Origin: Fibrella rubiginis | GTDB lineage: Bacteria; Bacteroidota; Bacteroidia; Cytophagales; Spirosomataceae | DNA length: 64,000 nucleotides | NCBI RefSeq assembly: GCF_017353185.1 | Contig: NZ_JAFMYV010000006.1 | Location: 308,510 to 372,509, forward strand | Direction of reading: 5' to 3' | Notes under the pieces: model-generated | Told to the model about the DNA's origin: nothing | Database searches by the model: none | What the model saw: the letters and a program-made list of their open reading frames with translations, nothing else | Made by a program: the position numbers and the translations under genes | Shown here: in pieces, positions 50,774-58,794 of the stretch | Layout of the letters: each line of letters begins with the position of its first letter | Position numbering within the stretch: position 1 is the stretch's first letter

Positions 50774-52075
50774 ATGCTTCTCACCCTCCTCATCGCCTTT
50801 CTGCTGGGCTACCTGCTCATTACGCTCGAAGACGTTATTCACCTCAACAAAACAGCCACAGCACTCATCACGGGCGTATTGTGCTGGACAATCTACGCGC
50901 TGTCGGGGGTGGCAGATGCGCATCTGGTGGGCGACCAACTGGGGCATCACCTGATTGATATTGCCGAAATCCTGTTCTTTTTGCTGGGGGCCATGACCAT
51001 TGTGGAGTTGATTGACGCCCACGACGGGTTCACGCTCATCACCGACCGCATTGCCAGCCGCAACACCCGTACCCTGCTCTGGATCAGCAGCTTCCTGGCC
51101 TTTTTTCTCTCCGCTCTACTCGACAACCTGACTACGGCTATCGTGATGGTGTCTGTATTGCGGAAGTTGGTGCATGATCCACAGCAACGGCGCATCATGG
51201 CGGGTATGACCATCGTGGCCTGCAACGCAGGGGGCGTGTGGTCACCCATCGGCGACGTCACCACAACCATGCTCTGGATTGGCGGACAAGTTACTACGCT
51301 CAATATCATTAAGACACTGCTGCTGCCCAGCCTGGTGGCTATGCTGGTACCGCTGGGTATTCTGACCATGCGCTACCCCGCTAAAACTACCGCCTTTGTG
51401 CCCTCTGGTGAGGAAGAGGGAGCCAGCCGCCCGTATGTGACGCGCGTACGTCGCCGCGATCGGCGGTTGATGCTGGCTATTGGGTTGGGGGGCATGCTGT
51501 TTGTACCCATCTTTAAAACGCTGACGGGCCTGCCGCCCTACATGGGTATGATGCTGGTGCTGGGCACAATCTGGGTAGCGTCGGAGGTGATTCACAAGGA
51601 CAAGGACGAGGCCGCCCGCGAACCGCTCACCCCCGCCTATGCCCTCCAGAATATCGATTCACCCTCAATTTTGTTTTTCCTGGGTATTCTGCTGGCCGTG
51701 GGTGCGCTGGAAGCCGTGGGTGGCCTGCGCCTCCTCGCCGACTCGCTAAGTCAGGCTGTGGGTAACCTGGATGTGATTGTGCTGCTCATCGGCATGGTGT
51801 CGGCGGTGGTAGACAACGTACCCATCGTGGCCGCCGCCATGGGCATGTATGATCTGCACACCTACCCCACCGACAATCAGTTGTGGGAATTTCTCGCTTA
51901 CTGCGCGGGCACCGGCGGCAGCATTTTACTCATCGGCTCGGCGGCGGGCGTAGCCGTGATGGGCATGGAAAAGCTCGAATTTGGCTGGTACCTGCGCAAG
52001 ATTAGCTGGCTGGCCCTGCTAGGCTACCTGGCCGGTGCGGGCGTGTATCTGGGGCTGGTGGCGTTGCTACGGTAG
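50774..52075 (+). CDS. nhaD: Sodium:proton antiporter NhaD
   Basis: 433 residues, about 11 membrane helices (LLTLLIAFLLGYLLITLEDV, ALSGVADAHLVGDQLGHHL). NhaD/ion-transporter family pattern: DNLTTAIVMVSVLRKLV, NAGGVWSPIGDVTTTMLWI, VDNVPIVAAAMGMYD, GTGGSILLIGSAAGVAVMG. Exports Na+/Li+ in exchange for H+. The last 18 residues and stop (LGYLAGAGVYLGLVALLR) recur after the next gene. Start is 5 nt after IR-15. Confidence 0.93.
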   Translation: MLLTLLIAFLLGYLLITLEDVIHLNKTATALITGVLCWTIYALSGVADAHLVGDQLGHHLIDIAEILFFLLGAMTIVELIDAHDGFTLITDRIASRNTRTLLWISSFLAFFLSALLDNLTTAIVMVSVLRKLVHDPQQRRIMAGMTIVACNAGGVWSPIGDVTTTMLWIGGQVTTLNIIKTLLLPSLVAMLVPLGILTMRYPAKTTAFVPSGEEEGASRPYVTRVRRRDRRLMLAIGLGGMLFVPIFKTLTGLPPYMGMMLVLGTIWVASEVIHKDKDEAAREPLTPAYALQNIDSPSILFFLGILLAVGALEAVGGLRLLADSLSQAVGNLDVIVLLIGMVSAVVDNVPIVAAAMGMYDLHTYPTDNQLWEFLAYCAGTGGSILLIGSAAGVAVMGMEKLEFGWYLRKISWLALLGYLAGAGVYLGLVALLR

Positions 52076-52101
52076 CTGAAATCGGATGTTTCACGTTAAA
52101 T

Positions 52102-52144
52102 TATTCATGTAAATCTTTCGTGTTGTGGAGGATTTACATGAATA
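52102..52144. repeat. Short inverted repeat upstream of the DUF4143 ATPase
   Basis: TATTCATGTAAATC and GATTTACATGAATA, perfect 14-nt arms, loop 15 nt. It lies just inside the left edge of the segment bounded by the two nhaD tails, 6 nt before the ATPase ATG; could be a boundary mark or leader hairpin. Confidence 0.75.
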
Positions 52145-52150
52145 TTGAGC

Positions 52151-53326
52151 ATGATTCGACGGATTCTAGAGGATTATGTGCTTGATCAGATCAGCTATTT
52201 TCCGGCTGTTGTACTGGTTGGTCCCCGGCAGGTGGGAAAAACAACGCTAGTTAAAACACTGCAACAGCGGTTGCCACGTCCTTCTATTTACCTGGACCTG
52301 GAACTGCCCTCGCAACGCGACCGGTTAACGACTGACACTGAGCTTTATTTAAGCAATCGGGCCGACCAGACCATTATTCTCGATGAAGTGCAGCAACTGC
52401 CCGACCTATTTCCACTGTTGCGAGGGCTGATTGATCAACGGCGGGAAGCAGGGCGATTTCTGTTGTTGGGGTCGGCTTCACCAAGCCTACTGCGCAATAC
52501 GTCTGAGTCACTAGCCGGGCGGGTGGTCTACCTCGAAATGCACCCGTTGCTCCTCGAAGAGTTGCCTCTTCCGGCTTCATACCGCCTTCACTGGCTGCGG
52601 GGTGGTTTTCCTAATGCCTATCTGGCACCCAACACAAAGCGCCTGCGCGACTGGTTTGAGTCTTTTGTGGCTACCTATCTGCAACGCGACTTGCCCCAAC
52701 TTGGCTTGTCGGCTTCCCCAGATCTTGTACGGCGGCTGTTGACTATGCTGGCTAGTCAGCAGGGGGGTCTGCTTAACTATGCCAACATAGCCAGATCACT
52801 GGGTTTGGGGCAAACAACAGTACAACGATACATCGATTTTCTGGAACAGGCTTTCCTGATTCGGCGACTGGAGCCCTATTTTGTCAACGTTGGCAAACGT
52901 TTAACCAAATCTCCCAAAGCCTACGTGCGCGATTCAGGCATGGTGCATCACTTACTACGACTCTATGACGAAGAGGCCCTGATTGGTCATCCGGCAGCGG
53001 GGGGATCTTGGGAGGGCTATGTCATTCAGCAGGTAGTGGCTGTCCTGGGGACCGGTAGCCAAGCGTTTTTCTACCGTACACAACAGGGTTCTGAACTTGA
53101 TCTAGTCATCGAGCAAGGTGGGCGTATTGTAGTAGCACTGGAAATCAAACTATCCAATCAGCCTACGCTTAGTAAAGGAAACACGGTGGCATTGCAGGAT
53201 CTGGACAATCCCCCTTTGCTGCTGGTAACGCCCAGCGCATCCGACGACGAGTTACGTCCTGGGGTCTATTTGTGTAGCGTGGCAACGCTGCCTACTTACC
53301 TCGAACGGTTTGCGGTCTATGAGTGA
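52151..53326 (+). CDS. AAA-type ATPase with C-terminal DUF4143
   Basis: 391 residues from ATG 52151. Walker A LVGPRQVGKTTLVKTL, Walker B QTIILDEVQQLPDLF, sensor LLLGSASPSLL. C-terminal DUF4143 with LDLVIEQGGRIVVALEIKLS, a PD-(D/E)xK-like D...E-x-K. Role unknown; such ATPases are scattered, often horizontally moved, and linked to DNA or toxin-antitoxin-like functions. It is bracketed by nhaD and a second nhaD tail, which shows it or its surrounding segment was inserted by recombination. Confidence 0.85.
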   Translation: MIRRILEDYVLDQISYFPAVVLVGPRQVGKTTLVKTLQQRLPRPSIYLDLELPSQRDRLTTDTELYLSNRADQTIILDEVQQLPDLFPLLRGLIDQRREAGRFLLLGSASPSLLRNTSESLAGRVVYLEMHPLLLEELPLPASYRLHWLRGGFPNAYLAPNTKRLRDWFESFVATYLQRDLPQLGLSASPDLVRRLLTMLASQQGGLLNYANIARSLGLGQTTVQRYIDFLEQAFLIRRLEPYFVNVGKRLTKSPKAYVRDSGMVHHLLRLYDEEALIGHPAAGGSWEGYVIQQVVAVLGTGSQAFFYRTQQGSELDLVIEQGGRIVVALEIKLSNQPTLSKGNTVALQDLDNPPLLLVTPSASDDELRPGVYLCSVATLPTYLERFAVYE

Positions 53327-53329
53327 TAC

Positions 53330-53398
53330 ATGATGACCCGGCTGGGTTACCTCGCCGGGGCGGGCGTGTATCTGGGGCTGGTGGCATTGCTGCGTTGA
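53330..53398 (+). pseudogene. Second copy of the nhaD 3' end
   Basis: ATGATGACCCGG then 18 codons and stop encoding LGYLAGAGVYLGLVALLR, the same 18 residues that end NhaD. 53342-53398 matches 52019-52075 at 48 of 57 nt; all seven coding differences are at third codon positions and the stop differs (TAG/TGA). Similarity stops abruptly upstream. So the copy was once part of a functional, diverged nhaD and is now a relic. Confidence 0.85.
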
Positions 53399-53439
53399 TT
53401 TTTCTGGTCGTTTGGGGCTTTTTCTGCATTTTCAGGGCC

Positions 53440-54744
53440 ATGCACCTATTACGTAAACAAACCACCTGGCTGCTGGCCCTCTGTTTTTTAGCCACGTCCG
53501 GCTTTGGGCAAGGCCGCACCGACGCACTGCTGGAGACGCTGTTTTCACGCAATCAAAATGCTAGTTTCCAGTCGGTTATCAGGCAACCCAACAATTACCG
53601 ATTGCAGATTATTTATACCCAGATCAACCGCGACGCACGAAACCGGCCTTCGTTTACCAACTACTATTTCCGGGTCGACAGCACCGAGTATTTTAACCCG
53701 GCTTCGACGGTGAAACTGCCGCTGGCCTTGTTGGCCCTGGAAAAACTGAACGCGTTGAAACGGCCCGACCTGACCCGAGATACGGCCATGCAGTTCGACA
53801 GCGCCTACAGCCATCAGACCCGCGAATGGACCGATAACACCGCCCAAACGGGGTATCCGTCGGTGGCGCATTTGATTAAAAAGGCTCTGCTTGTCAGCGA
53901 AAATGACCCCTACAGCCGCCTGTACGAATTTGTGGGGCAGCAGGCCATCAACCGGACGCTCCACGCCAAGGGCTATCCCGACACGCGCATCACCCACCGA
54001 TTTGTGCGGATGTCGCCGGAAGAAAACCGGCATACCAATCCGGTCCGGTTTCTGGGCAAAGACGGCAAGATCCTGTATGCGCAACCCGCTGCCTACAATC
54101 CCGACCCGTTCGATTTTAGCCGGACGGCTAAACTGGGCAAGGGTTACTATACCGCCAACGACAGCCTGGTGCATGAGCCGTTTGATTTTACCACCCGCAA
54201 CAAACTCCCGCTGGAAAGCCTGCAGCAGTTGCTGCAATCCACGCTCTTTCCCGAATCGGTACCAGCACGGCAACGCTTTGGCCTTACCCCCGCCGACTAC
54301 ACATTCCTGTATCAATACCTGTCGCAGTTTCCGGGCGAAACCAATTACCCGAAATACGACGCCGCGCAGTATTACGATACCTACGTGAAATTCTTTTTCC
54401 AGGATAGCCTCCATCACCGCCTGCCCGACGGCGTCCGGGTATTCAACAAGGTGGGCTGGGCCTACGGATTTCTTACCGATGCCTCCTATGTAGCCGATGT
54501 CAAACACAACGTAGAATACATGCTCACAGCCACAATCTACGTCAACAGCGACGGCATTCTGAACGATGACAAGTACGACTACGAAACCGTTGGGCATCCG
54601 TTTCTGTATCAGTTGGGCCAGACGATATACCAGTATGAACTGACCCGCAAACGGCCCCACGTACCCAACCTAAGCCGGTTTCGGGTCCTTTACGAAAAAC
54701 GGAAATCCGACAGCCGCCCGGTTGTGAAAGACGTAGCCAATTAG
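53440..54744 (+). CDS. Exported serine hydrolase (class A beta-lactamase-like), paralogue
   Basis: 434 residues from ATG 53440; signal LLRKQTTWLLALCFLATSGF then GQ. SxxK in NPASTVKLPLALLALEKL, SEN in LLVSENDPYSRLYEFVGQ, and KVG in VFNKVGWAYGFLTDASYV. Same architecture as the gene at 40-41 kb, with SEN in place of SDN. Substrate unknown. It follows the nhaD relic; the original neighbour of nhaD was probably this gene. Confidence 0.85.
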   Translation: MHLLRKQTTWLLALCFLATSGFGQGRTDALLETLFSRNQNASFQSVIRQPNNYRLQIIYTQINRDARNRPSFTNYYFRVDSTEYFNPASTVKLPLALLALEKLNALKRPDLTRDTAMQFDSAYSHQTREWTDNTAQTGYPSVAHLIKKALLVSENDPYSRLYEFVGQQAINRTLHAKGYPDTRITHRFVRMSPEENRHTNPVRFLGKDGKILYAQPAAYNPDPFDFSRTAKLGKGYYTANDSLVHEPFDFTTRNKLPLESLQQLLQSTLFPESVPARQRFGLTPADYTFLYQYLSQFPGETNYPKYDAAQYYDTYVKFFFQDSLHHRLPDGVRVFNKVGWAYGFLTDASYVADVKHNVEYMLTATIYVNSDGILNDDKYDYETVGHPFLYQLGQTIYQYELTRKRPHVPNLSRFRVLYEKRKSDSRPVVKDVAN

Positions 54745-54773
54745 CCATATAATAGACGGTTACTACTTGATAG

Positions 54774-57167
54774 TCACCAGTTTATGATCAATGACTGCCC
54801 GGCCTTTAGTGAAACAACGGTTGTTTTACCTTGACTCATTAGCGTAGTCTGACCACCCATTCTCGACGAAATCGTAACGGTTTTTAGTTGACCACCGGCC
54901 CAGGTCATGGCCAGTTCGTAGCCCCCACGTGCCCGGAACCCCCGCACAGCACCACTCGCCCAGGCGTCGGGCAGGGCGGGCAACAGCCGGACACCCTCTT
55001 CGTCTGACTGAAGCAGCATTTCGGCTACGGCCGCCGTACCACCAAAGTTGCCGTCGATCTGAAACGGCGGGTGGGCATCGAACAGGTTGGGGTAGGTGCC
55101 CCCGCCACGGGCGTAGCTTGTTTTTACCCCGTCGGGCAGGACGTAGTGCAGCAACTCGCGGTACATTTTGTAGGCGTGGTTACCATCCCAGAGGCGCGCC
55201 CAGAGGTTTATTCGCCACCCTTTCGACCAGCCCGTTGTTTCATCGCCTTTGATTTCCAGCGTTTTACGACAAGCCCGTGCCAGGTCGGGCGTGCGGTCGG
55301 GCCGAATCTGGTGGCCCGGATACAGGCCAAACAAATGCGACTGATGACGGTGCCTGGGGTCAACGTCTTTCCAGTCGTGATACCATTCCTGCAAATTGCC
55401 CGCCGCCCCAATCTGATACGGGTACAGCCGCGCCAGGGCCCGGTCCAGACTATCGCGAAAGGGGGCATCTACGTTTAGCGTCTTGGCCGCCAGGGCCGTC
55501 TGGGTCAGGCACTCCCGGATCATGGCCAGGTCGGCGGTGCTGCCATAGAGCGTGGCTCCCTTGTAGCCGTCGGGAGCCAGAAACTGGTTTTCGGGCGAGG
55601 TAGAGGGCGAGGTAATGAGGTTGCCGTTTTTGTCGTCTACCAGCCACGACAGGCAAAATTGGGCCGCCCCCTTCATAAGCGGATATGCCTGTTGGCGCAG
55701 GTAAGTTTTATCCTGACCAAAAGCAAAATGCTCCCACAAATGCGTGCTCAGCCAGGCCCCGCCCATGTTCCAGTTAGCCCACATAGGGTCACCTTTGCCA
55801 AAGTCGCCCACGGGGTTGCTCATGGCCCAGATGTCGGAATTGTGCGCCACCGACCAGCCTTTTGCCCCGTAGAACGTGCGGGCGGTGATGGCACCCGTTT
55901 TGGCAAGCTGACCAATAAACGTCAGCAGGGGCTGGTGCATCTCGGCGAGGTTGGTATTTTCGGCGGGCCAGTAATTCTCCTCCACGTTGATGTTGGTGGT
56001 GTAATTACTACTCCAGGGCGGGCGGATGTACGGGTTCCAGATGCCCTGCAGGTTGGCCGGCACGCTGGGCGTACGCGAACTGCTGATGAGCAGATACCGT
56101 CCGAAATTGAAGTAGAGCGCTTCCAGATCGGTATCCTCTTTGCCCTCGGCATACCGTTTCAGGCGTTCATCGGTGGGTAAACTGGGAGCCGTACTTTTCC
56201 CCAGAGACAGGCTCACCCGGCTAAAAAGTCGCTGGTAATCAGCTACATGCGTTTGCTTGAGTTGAGCATAGGACTTGGCAAACGCATTGTTCAGCCGGTC
56301 GGTGGCCAGTTGTGTATCGGGTAGTCCCTGCGTGGCAGGATCCTTGTCGAACCCGTTGAAGCTGGTAGCCATCGACACAAAAATGAGCGCCTCGGTACCT
56401 CCCTGAATTCCCAGCGTACTGTCGGTGGTGACGAGGCGGCCATCAGTCTGTTTGATTTTGGCGAGGGTCGTAAAGCGTGTACCACGGGCGGGGTCAAACA
56501 CCACGGCATTGGGCAGGTCGCCCCGGTAACTCGGCTCCGACCGAACGGGGGCCGTTCCCCTGGCCATCAGTATGTTGTTGGCTACCGTTACCTGATTACG
56601 CAGCAGGCTATTGAACGTCAGCGAAAACGACAGTGCTCTCCGCTGGCTGCTCCTCAGCCGGATCACCATGAGCTGGTCGGGCTTCGAGACAAAGTATTCC
56701 CGCGTGTAGGTTATTCCGCCAACGGTGTACCGCACCAACGACGTAGCATCGGTCAGGCTAAGCTGCCGGTAGTATTTTTGGCTCGCCGCGCCGTGACCTG
56801 TCTTGATAAACAGCGTACCCAACGGGGCAAACGATTCCGAAAACTTCCCCTGTAGCATTCGGTTGAGCTGGTCGGCTTCTTTGTAGTCTTCCCGTTGCAG
56901 TGCCGCCCGAATAGCCGGTATGTTTTTGTACGCGTCGGGGTTCATATTGGCCTGAACAGGCTCACCCGACCAGAGCGTGGCGTCGTTGAGGTAGATTTTG
57001 TCTGTCCCCACCCCACCAAACACCGTAGCGCCCTGTGTGCCGTTGCCCAGTACCAGCGCTTCTTCAAAATACTGCGCAGGCTGGTTATACCATAGCGTCT
57101 TATCGGGCTGTTGCGCAGGGGCGGGCCTGGCGGTGATAACAAATAAAAGCAGGACTATTTTTTTCAT
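54774..57167 (-). CDS. Exported GH95 family glycoside hydrolase (alpha-L-fucosidase type)
   Basis: 797 residues; signal KKIVLLLFVITARPAPAQQ. GH95 marks: LWYNQPAQYFEEALVLGNGT, LNDATLWSGEPVQANMNPDA, NYTTNINVEENYWPAENTNL, SPSTSPENQFLAPDGYKGA, DPRHRHQSHLFGLYPGHQI and IDGNFGGTAAVAEMLLQSDE. Cleaves alpha-1,2-fucose (some members L-galactose) from glycans in the periplasm. No SusCD or other fucose genes are adjacent. Confidence 0.93.
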   Translation of the reverse strand: MKKIVLLLFVITARPAPAQQPDKTLWYNQPAQYFEEALVLGNGTQGATVFGGVGTDKIYLNDATLWSGEPVQANMNPDAYKNIPAIRAALQREDYKEADQLNRMLQGKFSESFAPLGTLFIKTGHGAASQKYYRQLSLTDATSLVRYTVGGITYTREYFVSKPDQLMVIRLRSSQRRALSFSLTFNSLLRNQVTVANNILMARGTAPVRSEPSYRGDLPNAVVFDPARGTRFTTLAKIKQTDGRLVTTDSTLGIQGGTEALIFVSMATSFNGFDKDPATQGLPDTQLATDRLNNAFAKSYAQLKQTHVADYQRLFSRVSLSLGKSTAPSLPTDERLKRYAEGKEDTDLEALYFNFGRYLLISSSRTPSVPANLQGIWNPYIRPPWSSNYTTNINVEENYWPAENTNLAEMHQPLLTFIGQLAKTGAITARTFYGAKGWSVAHNSDIWAMSNPVGDFGKGDPMWANWNMGGAWLSTHLWEHFAFGQDKTYLRQQAYPLMKGAAQFCLSWLVDDKNGNLITSPSTSPENQFLAPDGYKGATLYGSTADLAMIRECLTQTALAAKTLNVDAPFRDSLDRALARLYPYQIGAAGNLQEWYHDWKDVDPRHRHQSHLFGLYPGHQIRPDRTPDLARACRKTLEIKGDETTGWSKGWRINLWARLWDGNHAYKMYRELLHYVLPDGVKTSYARGGGTYPNLFDAHPPFQIDGNFGGTAAVAEMLLQSDEEGVRLLPALPDAWASGAVRGFRARGGYELAMTWAGGQLKTVTISSRMGGQTTLMSQGKTTVVSLKAGQSLIINW

Positions 57168-57287
57168 GCAGCGCGCAGTTAACCGTTTTCAGAAAAGCAC
57201 TGCTTTTTCAGCTACTACTTGACCTACCGGTCAACTACGCCCCGTTTCGCCACTCATCACGCATTGGTTTCCTTTCATGTAATCACT

Positions 57288-57320
57288 AACCCCGACGTTA
57301 CGGTATGTAACGTCGGGGTT
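57288..57320 (+). terminator. Terminator-like hairpin in the M16 leader
   Basis: AACCCCGACGTTAC, 5-nt loop, GTAACGTCGGGGTT, then GTATTTTT. Perfect 14-bp stem with a T-run on the + strand. It lies between divergent genes, 59 nt before the M16 ATG, where no rightward gene precedes, so it may attenuate M16 transcription. Confidence 0.5.
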
Positions 57321-57378
57321 GTATTTTTAGGACTTGTCTCAGGACAAAACCCTATCAATAACTGAAAAACCAATACGC

Positions 57379-58794
57379 ATGAAACGAACCTTATGGCTGC
57401 TGGCCGTGGGCACCTGCCTTTACGCACAAGCCCCAGCCCAGTCGAAAAAATCCCCGGCCAAACCCTCACCTATGCAGGCGGTCGTGAAAGCAGGGGCCGC
57501 CAACGGCGCAAAATCAACAGCTGCTTCATCAGCCACGGCTGGCCGCATCAAATTCACCGAATTTGACATGCCCAATGGCCTGCATGTTATTCTGCATCAG
57601 GACAATAGCACACCGCTGGTGGCCGTGACGATGATGTATCACGTAGGCTCGAAAAATGAGCAGACCACCCGCACCGGTTTTGCCCACTTCTTTGAACACC
57701 TGCTGTTTGAAGGCTCGGATAACATTAAGCGGGGCGAATACATGAAGATCGTGAAAGGCAACGGCGGTCAGCTCAACGCCAACACCAGCCAGGACCGCAC
57801 GTTCTATTACGAAGTGATGCCGTCGAACAAGCTCGAACTGGGTCTGTATCTGGAGTCAGAGCGGCTGTTGCACGCCAAGATCGACGAGAAAGGGGTGGAA
57901 ACGCAGCGGGAAGTGGTGAAGGAAGAGAAACGCCAACGGATTGATAACCAACCCTATGGCTCCATCTTCACCGAAGTACTCAAGCATGCCTACACTAAGC
58001 ACCCTTACCAGTGGGCGCCCATCGGCTCGCTTGAACACCTCAACGCCGCCACCATCGACGAGTTCCGGCAGTTCTACAAAGACTTCTACGTACCCAACAA
58101 CGCCATCCTGTCTATTGCCGGCGACATTGACCCTGCTCAGGCGAAGACGCTGGTAAACAAGTATTTCGCCGAAATTCCGAAGGGAACAAAGACCGTCTAC
58201 CGCCCCAACATCAAAGAGCCGGAGCAGACAAAAGAGGTGCGCGATACCATCTATGACAACATCACGCTGCCCGCCGTGGTGCAGGCCTACCACATCCCCG
58301 CGCAGGGCACGCCCGACTCGTATGCCGTGGAGGTGTTGCAGACTATTCTGGCCGGGGGCGAAAGCTCACGCATGAACAAGGAGATTGTCGACAAGCAGCA
58401 AAAGGCGCTACAGTCGGCGGCGTTTCCGGTGGCTAACGAAGATTCGGGATTATTCCTGACGTATTCAATTGCTAACCAAGGCGTTAAACCCAACGACCTG
58501 GAAGCAGCCGTGAACACTGAAATCGACCGCGTGAAGAAAGACCTGGTCACGGATGCTGAACTGACGAAAGTGAAAAACCAGCTCGAAACCAATTTCGTGA
58601 ACCAGAACGCCCGCATTTTCGGAGTGGCCGAAAACCTCGCCAACTACAAAATGTATTACGGCGACGCCAACCTGATCAACACCGAAATTGACCGCTACAA
58701 CAAAGTCACCAAGGAAGACGTCCGCCGCGTGGCGAACCAATACCTGAAGCCCGAAAACCGGGTAGTGTTGTATTATTTACCGAAAGCAAAATAA
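57379..58794 (+). CDS. Exported M16 zinc metallopeptidase (active subunit)
   Basis: 471 residues from ATG 57379 (MKRTLWLLAVGTCLYAQAPA signal). Active-site motif GFAHFFEHLLFEG (HxxEH, inverzincin) with the downstream Glu in VETQREVVKEEKR. Two-domain M16 layout ends in PENRVVLYYLPKAK. Cleaves small peptides in the periplasm. Its stop shares a base with the next start (TAATG), so the two M16 genes are coupled. Confidence 0.92.
   Translation: MKRTLWLLAVGTCLYAQAPAQSKKSPAKPSPMQAVVKAGAANGAKSTAASSATAGRIKFTEFDMPNGLHVILHQDNSTPLVAVTMMYHVGSKNEQTTRTGFAHFFEHLLFEGSDNIKRGEYMKIVKGNGGQLNANTSQDRTFYYEVMPSNKLELGLYLESERLLHAKIDEKGVETQREVVKEEKRQRIDNQPYGSIFTEVLKHAYTKHPYQWAPIGSLEHLNAATIDEFRQFYKDFYVPNNAILSIAGDIDPAQAKTLVNKYFAEIPKGTKTVYRPNIKEPEQTKEVRDTIYDNITLPAVVQAYHIPAQGTPDSYAVEVLQTILAGGESSRMNKEIVDKQQKALQSAAFPVANEDSGLFLTYSIANQGVKPNDLEAAVNTEIDRVKKDLVTDAELTKVKNQLETNFVNQNARIFGVAENLANYKMYYGDANLINTEIDRYNKVTKEDVRRVANQYLKPENRVVLYYLPKAK

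Noticed and set aside
53342..53398. nhaD tail as a transposition target-site duplication
   Set aside because: 57 nt with nine differences, seven of them at codon third positions, is too long and too diverged.
53545..54660. 371-codon frame opposite the serine hydrolase
   Set aside because: Mirror frame of a gene with recognised SxxK, SEN and KVG motifs; no family pattern of its own.
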